From Izhakiella capsodis (lineage in GTDB: Bacteria; Pseudomonadota; Gammaproteobacteria; Enterobacterales; Enterobacteriaceae), in contig NZ_FOVC01000007.1 of NCBI RefSeq assembly GCF_900115045.1, forward strand, positions 113,001-177,000: a stretch of DNA of 64,000 nucleotides, given 5' to 3'. This document shows, one piece after another, positions 1 to 7,855 of the stretch (its first letter is position 1; each line of letters starts with the position of its first letter). The notes beneath the pieces were generated by a model. That model was not told the DNA's origin. It saw nothing but the letters and a program-made list of their open reading frames with translations, and searched no databases. Both the position numbers and the translations under genes were made by a program.

Positions 1-1258
1 ATGCACCCGCCTCACTGACTATGACTTTCTGCGCCTGGATGTGTGGAAACTGTTTCTGTACATCGAGGAAGAAGCGTTCGGTTTCGCGTGAGGCCGTGCC
101 ATTGCCTATGGCAACCAGATCAACCTGGTGTTGAGCACACAGCGCAGCAACGGCCGTCGCCGCTTTAGCGGCTTGGCCGGTATGTGGATAGATGGTATCC
201 GTCGCGACCAGCTTACCGGTGGCGTCTACCACGGCAACTTTCACACCGGTGCGCAGTCCGGGGTCCAGTCCCATGGTTGCACGCTGCCCGGCCGGTGCGG
301 CCATTAGCAGGTCGTGCAAATTGCGGGCAAAAACGTTAATCGCTTCTTCTTCGGCTCTTTCTCGCACCACACCCATTAATTCCGTTTCCAGATGGAGTAG
401 CACTTTAATGCGCCATGTCCATCCGACCACGGCCTTACGCCAGCTATCGGCCGGGGCGTTATTCAGCCGGAGATTAAGGTGGCTGGTGATAATCTGTTCA
501 CCCTGACTTTCGCGGGGCGCTTCATCAAACTGGGGATCTGCATTGAGTGACAGTTGTAAAACACCCTCATTGCGCCCGCGCAGCATGGCCAGCGCCCGGT
601 GGGAAGGCACGGTAGCCAATGCTTCGTGGTGATCGAAGTAGTCGCGGAATTTAGCCCCTGCCTCCTCTTTGCCTTCAACAACCTTGGCTACCAGGTGCGC
701 ATTTTTCCACAGGTAATCACGCACTTTCGCTAGCAGGCTGGCGTCTTCAGCAAATCGCTCCATCAGGATATAGCGTGCGCCATCCAGTGCGGCTTTGCTA
801 TCGACAACGCCTTTCTCACTGTCAACGTAGCGTTGTGCAAGGATTTCTGGCTGCTGGGATGGATCCTGCCACAGGCTGTCAGCCAGTGGTTCAAGACCAG
901 CTTCGATAGCAATCTGCCCGCGAGTACGTCGTTTGGGCTTATAGGGCAGGTAAAGATCTTCCAGTTCGGTTTTGCTGAGCGTGCCGCCTATCGCTCTGGC
1001 AAGCTCGATTGTCAGCTTACCCTGCTCCTCAATGGATTTGAGGATTGTCTGGCGTCGCTCTTCAAGTTCACGCAAATAACCGAGGCGGGATTCCAGCTGG
1101 CGCAGCTGAGTGTCGTCCAGCCCCCCAGTGACTTCTTTACGATAACGCGCCACGAAGGGCACGGTATTTCCTTCATCCAGCAAACGAACGGCTGCTTCAA
1201 CCTGTTCGTCCCGGACCTGCAATTCGGTTGCGATAATGCGGCTTAGCGAATGACTCAT
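1..1258 (-). CDS. tex: Tex (YhgF) transcription accessory protein, 5' part only
   Basis: The frame is open without a stop from the ATG at 1258 down to the window edge, giving the first 419 residues of a protein that is about 770 residues in E. coli. The start MSHSLSRIIA, then GNTVPFIARYRKE, EDLYLPYKPKRRTRG and TMGLDPGLRTGVKVAV, follow E. coli Tex closely: the N-terminal helical region and the beginning of the YqgF (RNase H-like) domain. The HhH and C-terminal S1 RNA-binding domains lie outside the window. Tex is a nucleic-acid-binding cytoplasmic protein linked to transcription. The ribosome site is weak (GCAAAG just before ATG). In E. coli tex directly follows greB; here the histidine decarboxylase module separates them. 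Confidence 0.95.
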   Translation of the reverse strand, partial: MSHSLSRIIATELQVRDEQVEAAVRLLDEGNTVPFVARYRKEVTGGLDDTQLRQLESRLGYLRELEERRQTILKSIEEQGKLTIELARAIGGTLSKTELEDLYLPYKPKRRTRGQIAIEAGLEPLADSLWQDPSQQPEILAQRYVDSEKGVVDSKAALDGARYILMERFAEDASLLAKVRDYLWKNAHLVAKVVEGKEEAGAKFRDYFDHHEALATVPSHRALAMLRGRNEGVLQLSLNADPQFDEAPRESQGEQIITSHLNLRLNNAPADSWRKAVVGWTWRIKVLLHLETELMGVVRERAEEEAINVFARNLHDLLMAAPAGQRATMGLDPGLRTGVKVAVVDATGKLVATDTIYPHTGQAAKAATAVAALCAQHQVDLVAIGNGTASRETERFFLDVQKQFPHIQAQKVIVSEAGA

Positions 1259-1391
1259 CTTTGCGGATACTTAGTGGCTAAAGAAACAGGGGACAGTTAT
1301 ACGGACTGAAGAGATAAAATGCCAGCCGTTAGGCGGGCTTTGAGCTGTTTCTTACAACCTGAATACACATTCTGGATCTGTGACGGCGAGC

Positions 1392-3236
1392 TTAAAGTAT
1401 TGTAGCGCTGCCCAGCGCCATCAGTAACGCTTGAGGGGAAAGCTGCTGCTGTCGCTGTTTTTCCAGATCGTCGAGCACCACGTGTTGGAGTTCATCATCG
1501 ACGGTGACAATGAAACGTGCTCCCTGACGACAGGCATTTTTTTGTCGGGTTGCGGTTTTAAGCGCGGAGAAGTCACTGGCGATGCTGAGGTCCGGGTAGC
1601 CTTGCCGTATCTGATCGGCAATATGTAACGTGAGTGAGTGCGCGTGACTTTGCGTGGGGATCAGTATGACATCCACTTTCCTGGCTGGCAGTGTCGGACG
1701 CCGTACCTCGTGAAGCAAGTGCATAATAGGCTCCAGCATAAATGCGAAGCCGCAGGCGAAGGTTGGCTGCCCGGTAACCCGGCTGGCACACCCATCATAA
1801 CGCCCACCGCGACACAGTAATCCCGTGTAGGCGCTCCGATCACTATGCCATTCGGCTACCAGATGACAGTAGTCATTGGTAGGGTACATATTCGTATCAT
1901 GTATCCAGGGAATCCCCATGCAATTAAGGCCGTTGCCGAGATGCTCAAAGCGCGCTTTAGATGAAGCAGACAGAAAGTGGGTAAGTGACGGCGCGGTGGT
2001 CGCCAGCCTCTGCAAAAGGCTGTCCTGGTCTGTTAGCAGCAGCTCCGGTTGTGTATCTAATAATTCACTCTGAGCGGCGGTAAGAAGATGACGGATTGGG
2101 TGATAGTAGTTTAACAGGGCGCGACGAAACTGGTGGTACTCCTCTGGCGATCCGGGATTGTTAATTCGTAGCTCGGCATAGTCGTCGAGTTTGAGAAACT
2201 GGAAGAAACGATATTGTAAAATGAGCTGCTCAAGTTCAATGGCCACCCCAGAATAACCAAACGCCTCAACGCCGAGCTGAGAGCTGAGTTGAAGCCTGGC
2301 CGACTGATTAGGGCGGCGAAACAGTGTCCCCTGATACCAGAGCTTGCAGTTAGCGGGTAGCCCGGCATTTTGCGCCAGCAGCCGCAAGCATCCGCGCGTA
2401 CCGTCTCCGGCAAGTAGCGCCTGATTATTGAGTGCAACCGGATTGTTTTCATGTGAGAAAGGCGGATCGTCCAGCGTTTTTTCCCATTCATCCAGTAGAG
2501 GCAGACGCACTTCGTTATAGCTGTAGCGTTGCAGGATACGACCTGCCTGTTTTTCCAGCCAGGCCCATTCTTCAACTTTGCTACGTTCATGTTTGCGAGG
2601 TCGGCCGCACTGGCGTGGGCGTAGCGGTCTCCCTAACTGCTGCTCCATTGTTTCGGTGAAGCGTAAAGTCGCGATGGGACAGTTCTGCTCAAGCGCAAAG
2701 CGAATGCGATTGGTCAGCGCGACGTTAACAGGCTGTTGGTAAAGTTGCTGATAATTCCTTTTACGACAGTCTGCTGTGGCCCCTGAGGCCAGCCAGACAG
2801 CATGTGCAGTGATACGTTCTGTGGGCGTATCAGCAAAACTATGATAGCCGTCTTTTTCCTGATTGCTGCGCTCGACGAATTTTTTGACTAAAAGAAAGTG
2901 GCTGTCAGGTTCGACCGGGCTGGCAAGGAACCGATTATCCCATAGCGTCCCCCGGCGGCCATAACGCTGGTTATACCAAGGGACGTAGTGACGGCCAAGC
3001 GACTGCATAAAACGCCCGAGCCTCTCTTTTGAGCTTGATTCTAACAGCAGCAAAATGTGTTCTGATGCCAGAGAATAGGCATAAAGACTGACCTCAAACT
3101 GCGCAAGAGCAACATCCAGATCGTTGAGAAATTGGTGATAGTCTTCTGGCGCCTGAAATAATGGGGAATAGTTGTGTCCGCGCAGGGCAACCAGATGCGG
3201 TATACCCTGAATAAAAAGTCGTCGGGTTCTGGACAT
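1392..3236 (-). CDS. RAYT/Y1-transposase-like domain fused to a HisRS-like pseudo-synthetase
   Basis: One uninterrupted 614-residue frame. Residues 1-219 have the layout of a REP-associated tyrosine transposase (IS200-like Y1_Tnp): MSRTRRLFIQGIPHLVALRG start, GRHYVPWYNQRYGRRGTLW core, and the family's C-terminal GRPRK tail near 211-215. The HUH site reads SEHILLLL (only His60 kept) and the position of the catalytic Tyr holds Phe120, so nuclease activity is unlikely. Residues 221-614 are a full HisRS fold: NEVRLPLL, motif 2 LWYQGTLFRRPNQSARLQLS, CRGGRYDG at 475-482 and an anticodon-binding-like C-terminal domain. Motif 2 lacks the usual HERP, and the histidine-loop Arg (LVRGLDYY in HisRS) aligns with Tyr451. 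It has a good ribosome site (AAGGAA) and lies 112 bp after hisRS. Function is not known; a sensor or regulator role is inference. Confidence 0.85.
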   Translation of the reverse strand: MSRTRRLFIQGIPHLVALRGHNYSPLFQAPEDYHQFLNDLDVALAQFEVSLYAYSLASEHILLLLESSSKERLGRFMQSLGRHYVPWYNQRYGRRGTLWDNRFLASPVEPDSHFLLVKKFVERSNQEKDGYHSFADTPTERITAHAVWLASGATADCRKRNYQQLYQQPVNVALTNRIRFALEQNCPIATLRFTETMEQQLGRPLRPRQCGRPRKHERSKVEEWAWLEKQAGRILQRYSYNEVRLPLLDEWEKTLDDPPFSHENNPVALNNQALLAGDGTRGCLRLLAQNAGLPANCKLWYQGTLFRRPNQSARLQLSSQLGVEAFGYSGVAIELEQLILQYRFFQFLKLDDYAELRINNPGSPEEYHQFRRALLNYYHPIRHLLTAAQSELLDTQPELLLTDQDSLLQRLATTAPSLTHFLSASSKARFEHLGNGLNCMGIPWIHDTNMYPTNDYCHLVAEWHSDRSAYTGLLCRGGRYDGCASRVTGQPTFACGFAFMLEPIMHLLHEVRRPTLPARKVDVILIPTQSHAHSLTLHIADQIRQGYPDLSIASDFSALKTATRQKNACRQGARFIVTVDDELQHVVLDDLEKQRQQQLSPQALLMALGSATIL

Positions 3237-3274
3237 ATTTTCCTTGTTTAATTTCGTTGCTCAGCGCGATTCCG

Positions 3275-3290
3275 GCATTATGGCTAATGC
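3275..3290. repeat. Small palindrome GCATTA-TGGC-TAATGC in front of the RAYT fusion
   Basis: A perfect 6-bp inverted repeat with a 4-nt loop, flanked by CCGG on one side and GGCG on the other, lies about 40 bp upstream of the fusion gene's start, in the hisRS-fusion spacer. RAYT genes are usually flanked by REP palindromes; the stretch AATGCGGCGTTTATCC loosely recalls part of an enterobacterial REP. Only one copy was noticed, so this may be chance. Confidence 0.3.
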
Positions 3291-3348
3291 GGCGTTTATC
3301 CACATTGCATCTTAACCGGAATGCTGCAGGCGTACGGTATGAAACGAA

Positions 3349-4611
3349 TCAGTGGCGTTTACTGAGCTGATCAACGAGTTGCTTTTTATCCGTGGTGATC
3401 TGGGCATTATCAGTCAGATCCCACAGGCGGATCTCGCCGTCATTATTTAAAGTGATAATGTATCTGCAGTGAGTTTTAAGTGCCGTTTGATGTTGTTTCT
3501 TTAACCTGGCACCGCTGCAGTCGACAAGAATATTCAGCGCGCCATTTTCATGGCGCAGGCTTTCCGCGAGCAGCAGTGCTTGTACGCCATCATCGTCAAG
3601 CTCACTGGTTATGACCGCATCCGGTCGGCAATGCCAGTCAGGGTGATCGTTTTGGGTTACGGTTTGAATCAGCAGTAGTAACCGTTCAATACCTATCGCA
3701 AAACCACTTGCAGGCAGCGGTTTATCGCTGAACAGCTGAGCCAGTCCGTCATAGCGCCCACCACCGCAAACCGTCCCCTGCGAGCCGAGTGCGTCAGTGA
3801 TCCATTCGAATACGCTGCGGGTATAGTAATCCAGGCCGCGAACTAGCCGTGGGTTGATCTGATAGGCAATCCCGGCTCTGTCGAGCATCAGACACAGGGT
3901 CTCAAAATGATTGCGTGACTCCTCATGGAGATAATCTAGCAGACGTGGTGCCTGTTCGATCATTTGCTGCATTTCAGGATTTTTACTGTCGAGGATGCGC
4001 AGAGGATTCACTTCAAGCCGCGCGAGGCTATCCTCGTCGAGAAGCGTCCGATGCTGTTCAAACCATTTGATCAGCTCACGGCGGTGCGCTTTTCGCTCCT
4101 CCAGCGTGCCAAGTGAATTAATTTCAAGCCGTACGTGATTGAGAATACCAAGTTCTCTGAACAGATCCCGGACCATAAAAATAAGTTCTGCGTCAACATC
4201 TGCGCCGGCCATGCCAAAGGCTTCGGCTCCGAACTGGGTGAACTGACGCAGCCTGCCTTTTTGCGGCCTCTCATAGCGGAACATCGGCCCTTGATACCAC
4301 AAACGCTGCGTTTTGTTGTAGCACATGTTATTTTCCAGCACCGCACGCATGCAGCCGCTGGTGCCTTCAGGTCGGAGCGTGATGTGCTCGCCATTTTTAT
4401 CGAGAAAGTTATACATCTCTTTGGATACAATATCGGTCGCTTCGCCGACGGCGCGCTCAAAGAGTGATACCGGCTCAAGTAACGGCAGGCGCATCTCCTG
4501 ATAACCGTAGCGATATGCCATATGGCGGAATTTTTTTTCGAGCCATTGCCACATGGGTGTTTCATCGGGTAGAACGTCGCGCATACCACGTATTGCTTTT
4601 AACTTATTCAT
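3349..4611 (-). CDS. hisS: Second histidyl-tRNA synthetase of the hdc cluster
   Basis: A 420-residue class II aminoacyl-tRNA synthetase that charges tRNA-His. Visible landmarks: LRPEGTSGCMRA, motif 2 FRYERPQKGRLRQF at 111-124, the histidine loop LVRGLDYY with Arg258, GGGRYDGL near 283-290, and a C-terminal anticodon-binding domain. Length matches E. coli HisS (424), and all catalytic residues I can place are kept, so it is probably active. The housekeeping hisS in Enterobacterales sits in the ispG-bamB-der region, so this is likely an extra copy. Histidine decarboxylase clusters in Morganella, Photobacterium and lactic acid bacteria also carry a hisRS gene (established). Start supported by AAGGAT upstream; hairpins precede it. 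Confidence 0.92.
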   Translation of the reverse strand: MNKLKAIRGMRDVLPDETPMWQWLEKKFRHMAYRYGYQEMRLPLLEPVSLFERAVGEATDIVSKEMYNFLDKNGEHITLRPEGTSGCMRAVLENNMCYNKTQRLWYQGPMFRYERPQKGRLRQFTQFGAEAFGMAGADVDAELIFMVRDLFRELGILNHVRLEINSLGTLEERKAHRRELIKWFEQHRTLLDEDSLARLEVNPLRILDSKNPEMQQMIEQAPRLLDYLHEESRNHFETLCLMLDRAGIAYQINPRLVRGLDYYTRSVFEWITDALGSQGTVCGGGRYDGLAQLFSDKPLPASGFAIGIERLLLLIQTVTQNDHPDWHCRPDAVITSELDDDGVQALLLAESLRHENGALNILVDCSGARLKKQHQTALKTHCRYIITLNNDGEIRLWDLTDNAQITTDKKQLVDQLSKRH

Positions 4612-4706
4612 TTATCTATCCTTATCGCAATTTAACCCCGGCTGTTCTCTTCAGGAAGCTTCCATCGCTGGCTTGCAACAGGAGATGAAAGCCGCTAGCG
4701 TATTGG

Positions 4707-4736
4707 CAGCTCAGCGGCTTGTCGGCCGCTGAGCTG
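4707..4736 (-). promoter_or_regulatory. Strong hairpin with competing alternative upstream of hisRS
   Basis: A perfect 12-bp inverted repeat (CAGCTCAGCGGC / GCCGCTGAGCTG) with a 6-nt loop lies between hdc and hisRS. On the transcribed (minus) strand the 3' arm GCCGCT could instead pair with AGCGGC at 4691-4696, which is followed by CTTTC. Two mutually exclusive stems suggest attenuation, but the T-run is too short for a clear terminator. Confidence 0.4.
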
Positions 4737-4788
4737 GAAGTGCCGTAAATCTCAGTTGGCTCTGATGGTGGTGGCACTTTTGTTCGAC

Positions 4789-4810
4789 GGGTAGGGGCTA
4801 ACCTCTACCC
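4789..4810. terminator. Hairpin just after the hdc stop codon
   Basis: GGGTAG and CTACCC form a 6-bp stem directly downstream of the hdc stop (minus strand). The T-run (4811-4815) lies on the plus-strand side, so as an intrinsic terminator it would point the wrong way for hdc. It may stabilise the 3' end of the hdc message or separate hdc from hisRS. Confidence 0.3.
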
Positions 4811-4814
4811 TTTT

Positions 4815-5951
4815 TCATGCGGCCTGTGCGTTTAGGTCGGCGATGACATCATCGATAAGGCGATCGATCTTGCTGGTGTCCAGGTGGTGGGCAGTGGCAA
4901 TCAGATGTGCGACATCCCCTGACGTTGCCAGGCAGTGTTTTTTCCACACGTCTTCTGAAGGACAAGGGAATACGACGGTAATCGAGTTTTTGTTACGCCA
5001 TGCATCGATGCCTGCGACACGAAAGCGATCGACTGCGTACTGTGCCATCTCGAGGCTATGCTTAATACGGCGCTGCCAGTCGCTGAGACTACGGCTGCGT
5101 ATCGCCTCCCACATCATTAATGGCGTATGGCCGTTGCGCGAACCGGTAATAGTTTTGTCGTGCGCGGAGATGTAGTCAATTTCGACTGATATGCGATCGA
5201 CGTTTTTGCGTTTCGCCACCACGATGCCGCAGGGGATTGGCGAGCCAATCATTTTATGGCCGGAAACGCCAATAGAGTCGATGCCGTCAGCGAAAGTAAA
5301 AGGCTGTGGTTCGTCGACAAACGGTAAAATCATACCGCTCAGGGCTGCGTCAGCGTGCAGATAATACTCATCACGTGGAATGCCAATTTGTTCAATCCGT
5401 TGCTGAATAATTTCGATATTATCGATAGCACCTCTTACCGTGGTTCCGATGTTGGCAAAGATAATCGGATGCTGTTCATTGTCAGCCTGAATTTTCTTGA
5501 TCAGGTCGTCATAGTCAATTTCACCATTAGGCTGTGACTCTACCAGCCGGGACTTGATGCGCAGTAGCTTGACGATTTTAGCGACGGAGTAGTGCGTGTC
5601 TTTGGAGTAATAAAGCGTGCCATCGGGGAACAGTTCTCGGCCAAGATAACAGCCAAACATATTTCCTTCGGTGCCGCCGTTAGTAACATATCCCCAGCTT
5701 TCGTTAAACGGTATATGAAACAGCCGGGCAAAAAACTCCATGACTTCTTTTTCGAACTGGAAGGAGTTGAGCAAATAATTACAGTATTCTGCCCAGTCAC
5801 CGCAATTATTAATTGAGAAACGCATAAAGCGTTCCAGAATGGTGTAATCGAAATCGGCCGACTCAGGGTATCCGAGATTGAAATATTGATTCTTCACACA
5901 ATATGCCCAGAAGGCGTCGAGTTTGTTTTGATCTTTAATTGATAACGTCAT
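4815..5951 (-). CDS. hdc: Histidine decarboxylase, pyridoxal-phosphate type
   Basis: Converts L-histidine to histamine and CO2 in the cytoplasm, consuming a proton and so helping acid resistance. The 378 residues equal the length of the Morganella morganii/Raoultella enzyme and follow it closely: WGYVTNGGTEGNMFG near 86-100, DTHYS with His120 (stacking on the cofactor), HADAALSG at 199-206, and the PLP lysine Lys233 in SGHKMIGSPIPCG. This is the group II PLP decarboxylase, not the pyruvoyl enzyme of Gram-positives. Start is supported by AAGGAG 7 nt upstream. It lies 34 bp after hdcT, so the two are very likely co-transcribed. No defects seen. Confidence 0.97.
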   Translation of the reverse strand: MTLSIKDQNKLDAFWAYCVKNQYFNLGYPESADFDYTILERFMRFSINNCGDWAEYCNYLLNSFQFEKEVMEFFARLFHIPFNESWGYVTNGGTEGNMFGCYLGRELFPDGTLYYSKDTHYSVAKIVKLLRIKSRLVESQPNGEIDYDDLIKKIQADNEQHPIIFANIGTTVRGAIDNIEIIQQRIEQIGIPRDEYYLHADAALSGMILPFVDEPQPFTFADGIDSIGVSGHKMIGSPIPCGIVVAKRKNVDRISVEIDYISAHDKTITGSRNGHTPLMMWEAIRSRSLSDWQRRIKHSLEMAQYAVDRFRVAGIDAWRNKNSITVVFPCPSEDVWKKHCLATSGDVAHLIATAHHLDTSKIDRLIDDVIADLNAQAA

Positions 5952-5985
5952 TGTTTAGCTCCTTATGAAATTCGGCTCAGATGAA

Positions 5986-7338
5986 TCAGGCGTTTTTATC
6001 GAGATAAAGAATGTCCTGCCCTTTTTTATTTTTTCCGACGGCAACGAAGCAAAATAGTGGAATAGTGACCATCATCATCACGATGCCCCAGAACATTGAA
6101 TCGCTACCCGCACCGAGTAGGGCGAAAATGCTATAGATCATGCCAATCACTACCATGACGCTATAAAACATAAAGGTTGGGCCTCGGTTTTGTTTTTTTG
6201 AAACCATGATGATTGGCAGTGAAATCAGCGCGTACATATAGGGCAGAAGAGAGGCGAATACCGACATCAGAATGACAACCTGAAATTGTTGAGCAAGGTT
6301 CGGCGAGGCGGTCAGTAGTAGCACCAGACTCATGAGTACCCCGGTGAAAATAAGGCTCTTCATGGGAACGTCGTGCTTATTAGTATCGGCGAAGAATTTC
6401 GGGAAAAGACCTTGTTGAGCGCCAGCCCTGGGACCCTCTGATTGCAAAATTAGCCAGCCGGAAATTGAACCGAAACAGGCAATGATGCTAAGCGCGGAGG
6501 CAATGTTGCCTGCGGTTTCACCAAACATATAACGTGCGGCGTCGGCAAAAGGTGCAGCGGACTTAACCAGCTCTTCATGTGGGACCAGCCCCATAATGAC
6601 CGAACAGCTGCCGACATAGCAGACGGAAGCGATCAGCAAGCCGTAAACCGTTGCCTGAGGAACGGTTTTTTCCGGATTATTGACCTGTCCGGTTGAAACT
6701 ACTGCAGATTCAACACCTAAAAAGCCCCAGAGAGCGATGGAGGCGGCACTAATAATCGCCGAGCTGTCACTTTTACCGGTGCCGTTATACACCGCGCTGA
6801 ACATTTTAGGATCGAACCAAAACCAGCCAACAACGCCGATACCCAGTACGACTAACAGCATGCAACTGGCGGTAAAAGATTGCGCGCGGCCTGCCGCTCT
6901 GGCTCCAAAGCTGGCGAGTACAATAAACCCCCAGAGAATAACAATCGCGGCGATACAGCCATACAGCGGGTTTTTTAGTTCCGGAAAGAAGTAACTCAGA
7001 TATCCAATACCGGCAACCAGCAGAGCGACATTACCTACCCAGGCGCTAATCCAATAGCAAACGGTAGTCTGGAAACCAATAAATGGACCAAAAGCATCGC
7101 TTGCATAGGCGACGATGCCGCCATTTCGTGGCGTCAGCAGGCTGGTTTTTGCAAATACCAGTGCAATTGCTATAACGCCGATAATGGTAAATAACCATCC
7201 CCATAAGGATATATATCCCACACCGGCAAGATTAGTCGGTAACATAAATACGCCGGAACCCATCATATTTGATGCAGTTACCAGCGTAAGTGCAACCACT
7301 CCCATTTTTGTTGCGGAGGCTGAACTTACCTTTCCCAT
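5986..7338 (-). CDS. hdcT: Histidine/histamine antiporter, APC superfamily
   Basis: A 450-residue inner-membrane transporter of the basic amino acid/polyamine antiporter type (PotE/CadB/HdcT). The N-terminus shows MMGSGVFMLPTNLAGVG, the unwound TM1 substrate motif of the APC fold; about twelve hydrophobic segments follow. As the first gene of an hdcT-hdc pair it most likely swaps external histidine for internal histamine, generating proton motive force together with Hdc. Some hdc clusters (Morganella) have two such transporters; here only one is present. Substrate is inferred from context, since PotE-like proteins cannot be told apart by motif alone. Confidence 0.88.
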   Translation of the reverse strand: MGKVSSASATKMGVVALTLVTASNMMGSGVFMLPTNLAGVGYISLWGWLFTIIGVIAIALVFAKTSLLTPRNGGIVAYASDAFGPFIGFQTTVCYWISAWVGNVALLVAGIGYLSYFFPELKNPLYGCIAAIVILWGFIVLASFGARAAGRAQSFTASCMLLVVLGIGVVGWFWFDPKMFSAVYNGTGKSDSSAIISAASIALWGFLGVESAVVSTGQVNNPEKTVPQATVYGLLIASVCYVGSCSVIMGLVPHEELVKSAAPFADAARYMFGETAGNIASALSIIACFGSISGWLILQSEGPRAGAQQGLFPKFFADTNKHDVPMKSLIFTGVLMSLVLLLTASPNLAQQFQVVILMSVFASLLPYMYALISLPIIMVSKKQNRGPTFMFYSVMVVIGMIYSIFALLGAGSDSMFWGIVMMMVTIPLFCFVAVGKNKKGQDILYLDKNA

Positions 7339-7855
7339 AGTCTCGTTCCTGTTTTGATAAAATGCAGAGATATAAAACCGCTAACGATTTTTGGTCATTC
7401 TATGGGGGAGTTGTTGGTTATTTTTGATCAAGGTCATTTTTATTTGATGGTAATAATAAATATAAAGTCTCTTTTGGTTAATAATTGATCTTTTTCTCTT
7501 AAATTAACTCCGTCCCATTTTAAATTTATTATATTAAGACGAATGCCTGCTGTGAGATGTATATTTTCGACGTTGCAGGAGGTAATGATGAGCTATTTGA
7601 AAATAGATAATTATCTACTTGTCCTGATGCTCTATCATCCTGAACGTTATCAGCGATGTATCAGCACTGATAACACTTAATTATTGAGAGCGAATGGTAA
7701 GTGGCACTTGTATTGGTTGAATTTTTTTCGAGAAGATTATTCGAGTTGTCTGATTTCCGCGATTTAGATTTTACATTATCTCAACTGATCCGGATTTTTA
7801 TCTGAGCGATACAAACAGGCGGATCAGGGGAATTGCGGCTGGGGGATAATATCAA
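7339..7855. other. AT-rich gap between the hdc module and greB
   Basis: About 520 bp separate hdcT (leftward) from the 3' end of greB. The part next to hdcT (7370-7550) is markedly AT-rich, unlike its neighbours, and must hold the hdcT promoter. A short reading frame with a strong ribosome site (7588-7680) is inside. TATCAG-CA-CTGATA near 7659-7672 is a small palindrome. Nothing else recognised. Confidence 0.6.
7588..7680 (+). CDS. Possible 30-residue peptide with strong ribosome site
   Basis: ATG at 7588 (in frame with ATG at 7585) follows a perfect AGGAGG at 7577-7582 with 5-nt spacing. The frame runs 30 codons to TAA and starts MSYLKIDNYLLVLML, hydrophobic in the middle. It points away from hdcT and toward the 3' end of greB, which is on the other strand, so it is not an obvious leader peptide of a neighbouring gene. 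No family recognised. It could be a real small protein, a remnant, or chance. Confidence 0.35.
   Translation: MSYLKIDNYLLVLMLYHPERYQRCISTDNT

Noticed and set aside
1..1258. tex looked broken because no closed long frame covers this stretch
   Set aside because: Reading the minus strand from the ATG at 1258 gives one continuous frame to the edge; it is simply cut by the window, not frameshifted.
4760..4814. Histidine-rich leader peptide (three His codons) before hisRS
   Set aside because: The frame with CAC CAC CAT has a stop shortly upstream and no ATG, GTG or TTG with a ribosome site, so it is not listed as a gene; kept only as part of a regulatory idea.
7425..7460. FNR/CRP-like box TTGATCAAGGTCAT upstream of hdcT
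   Set aside because: Only one half matches the consensus; not specific enough to call.
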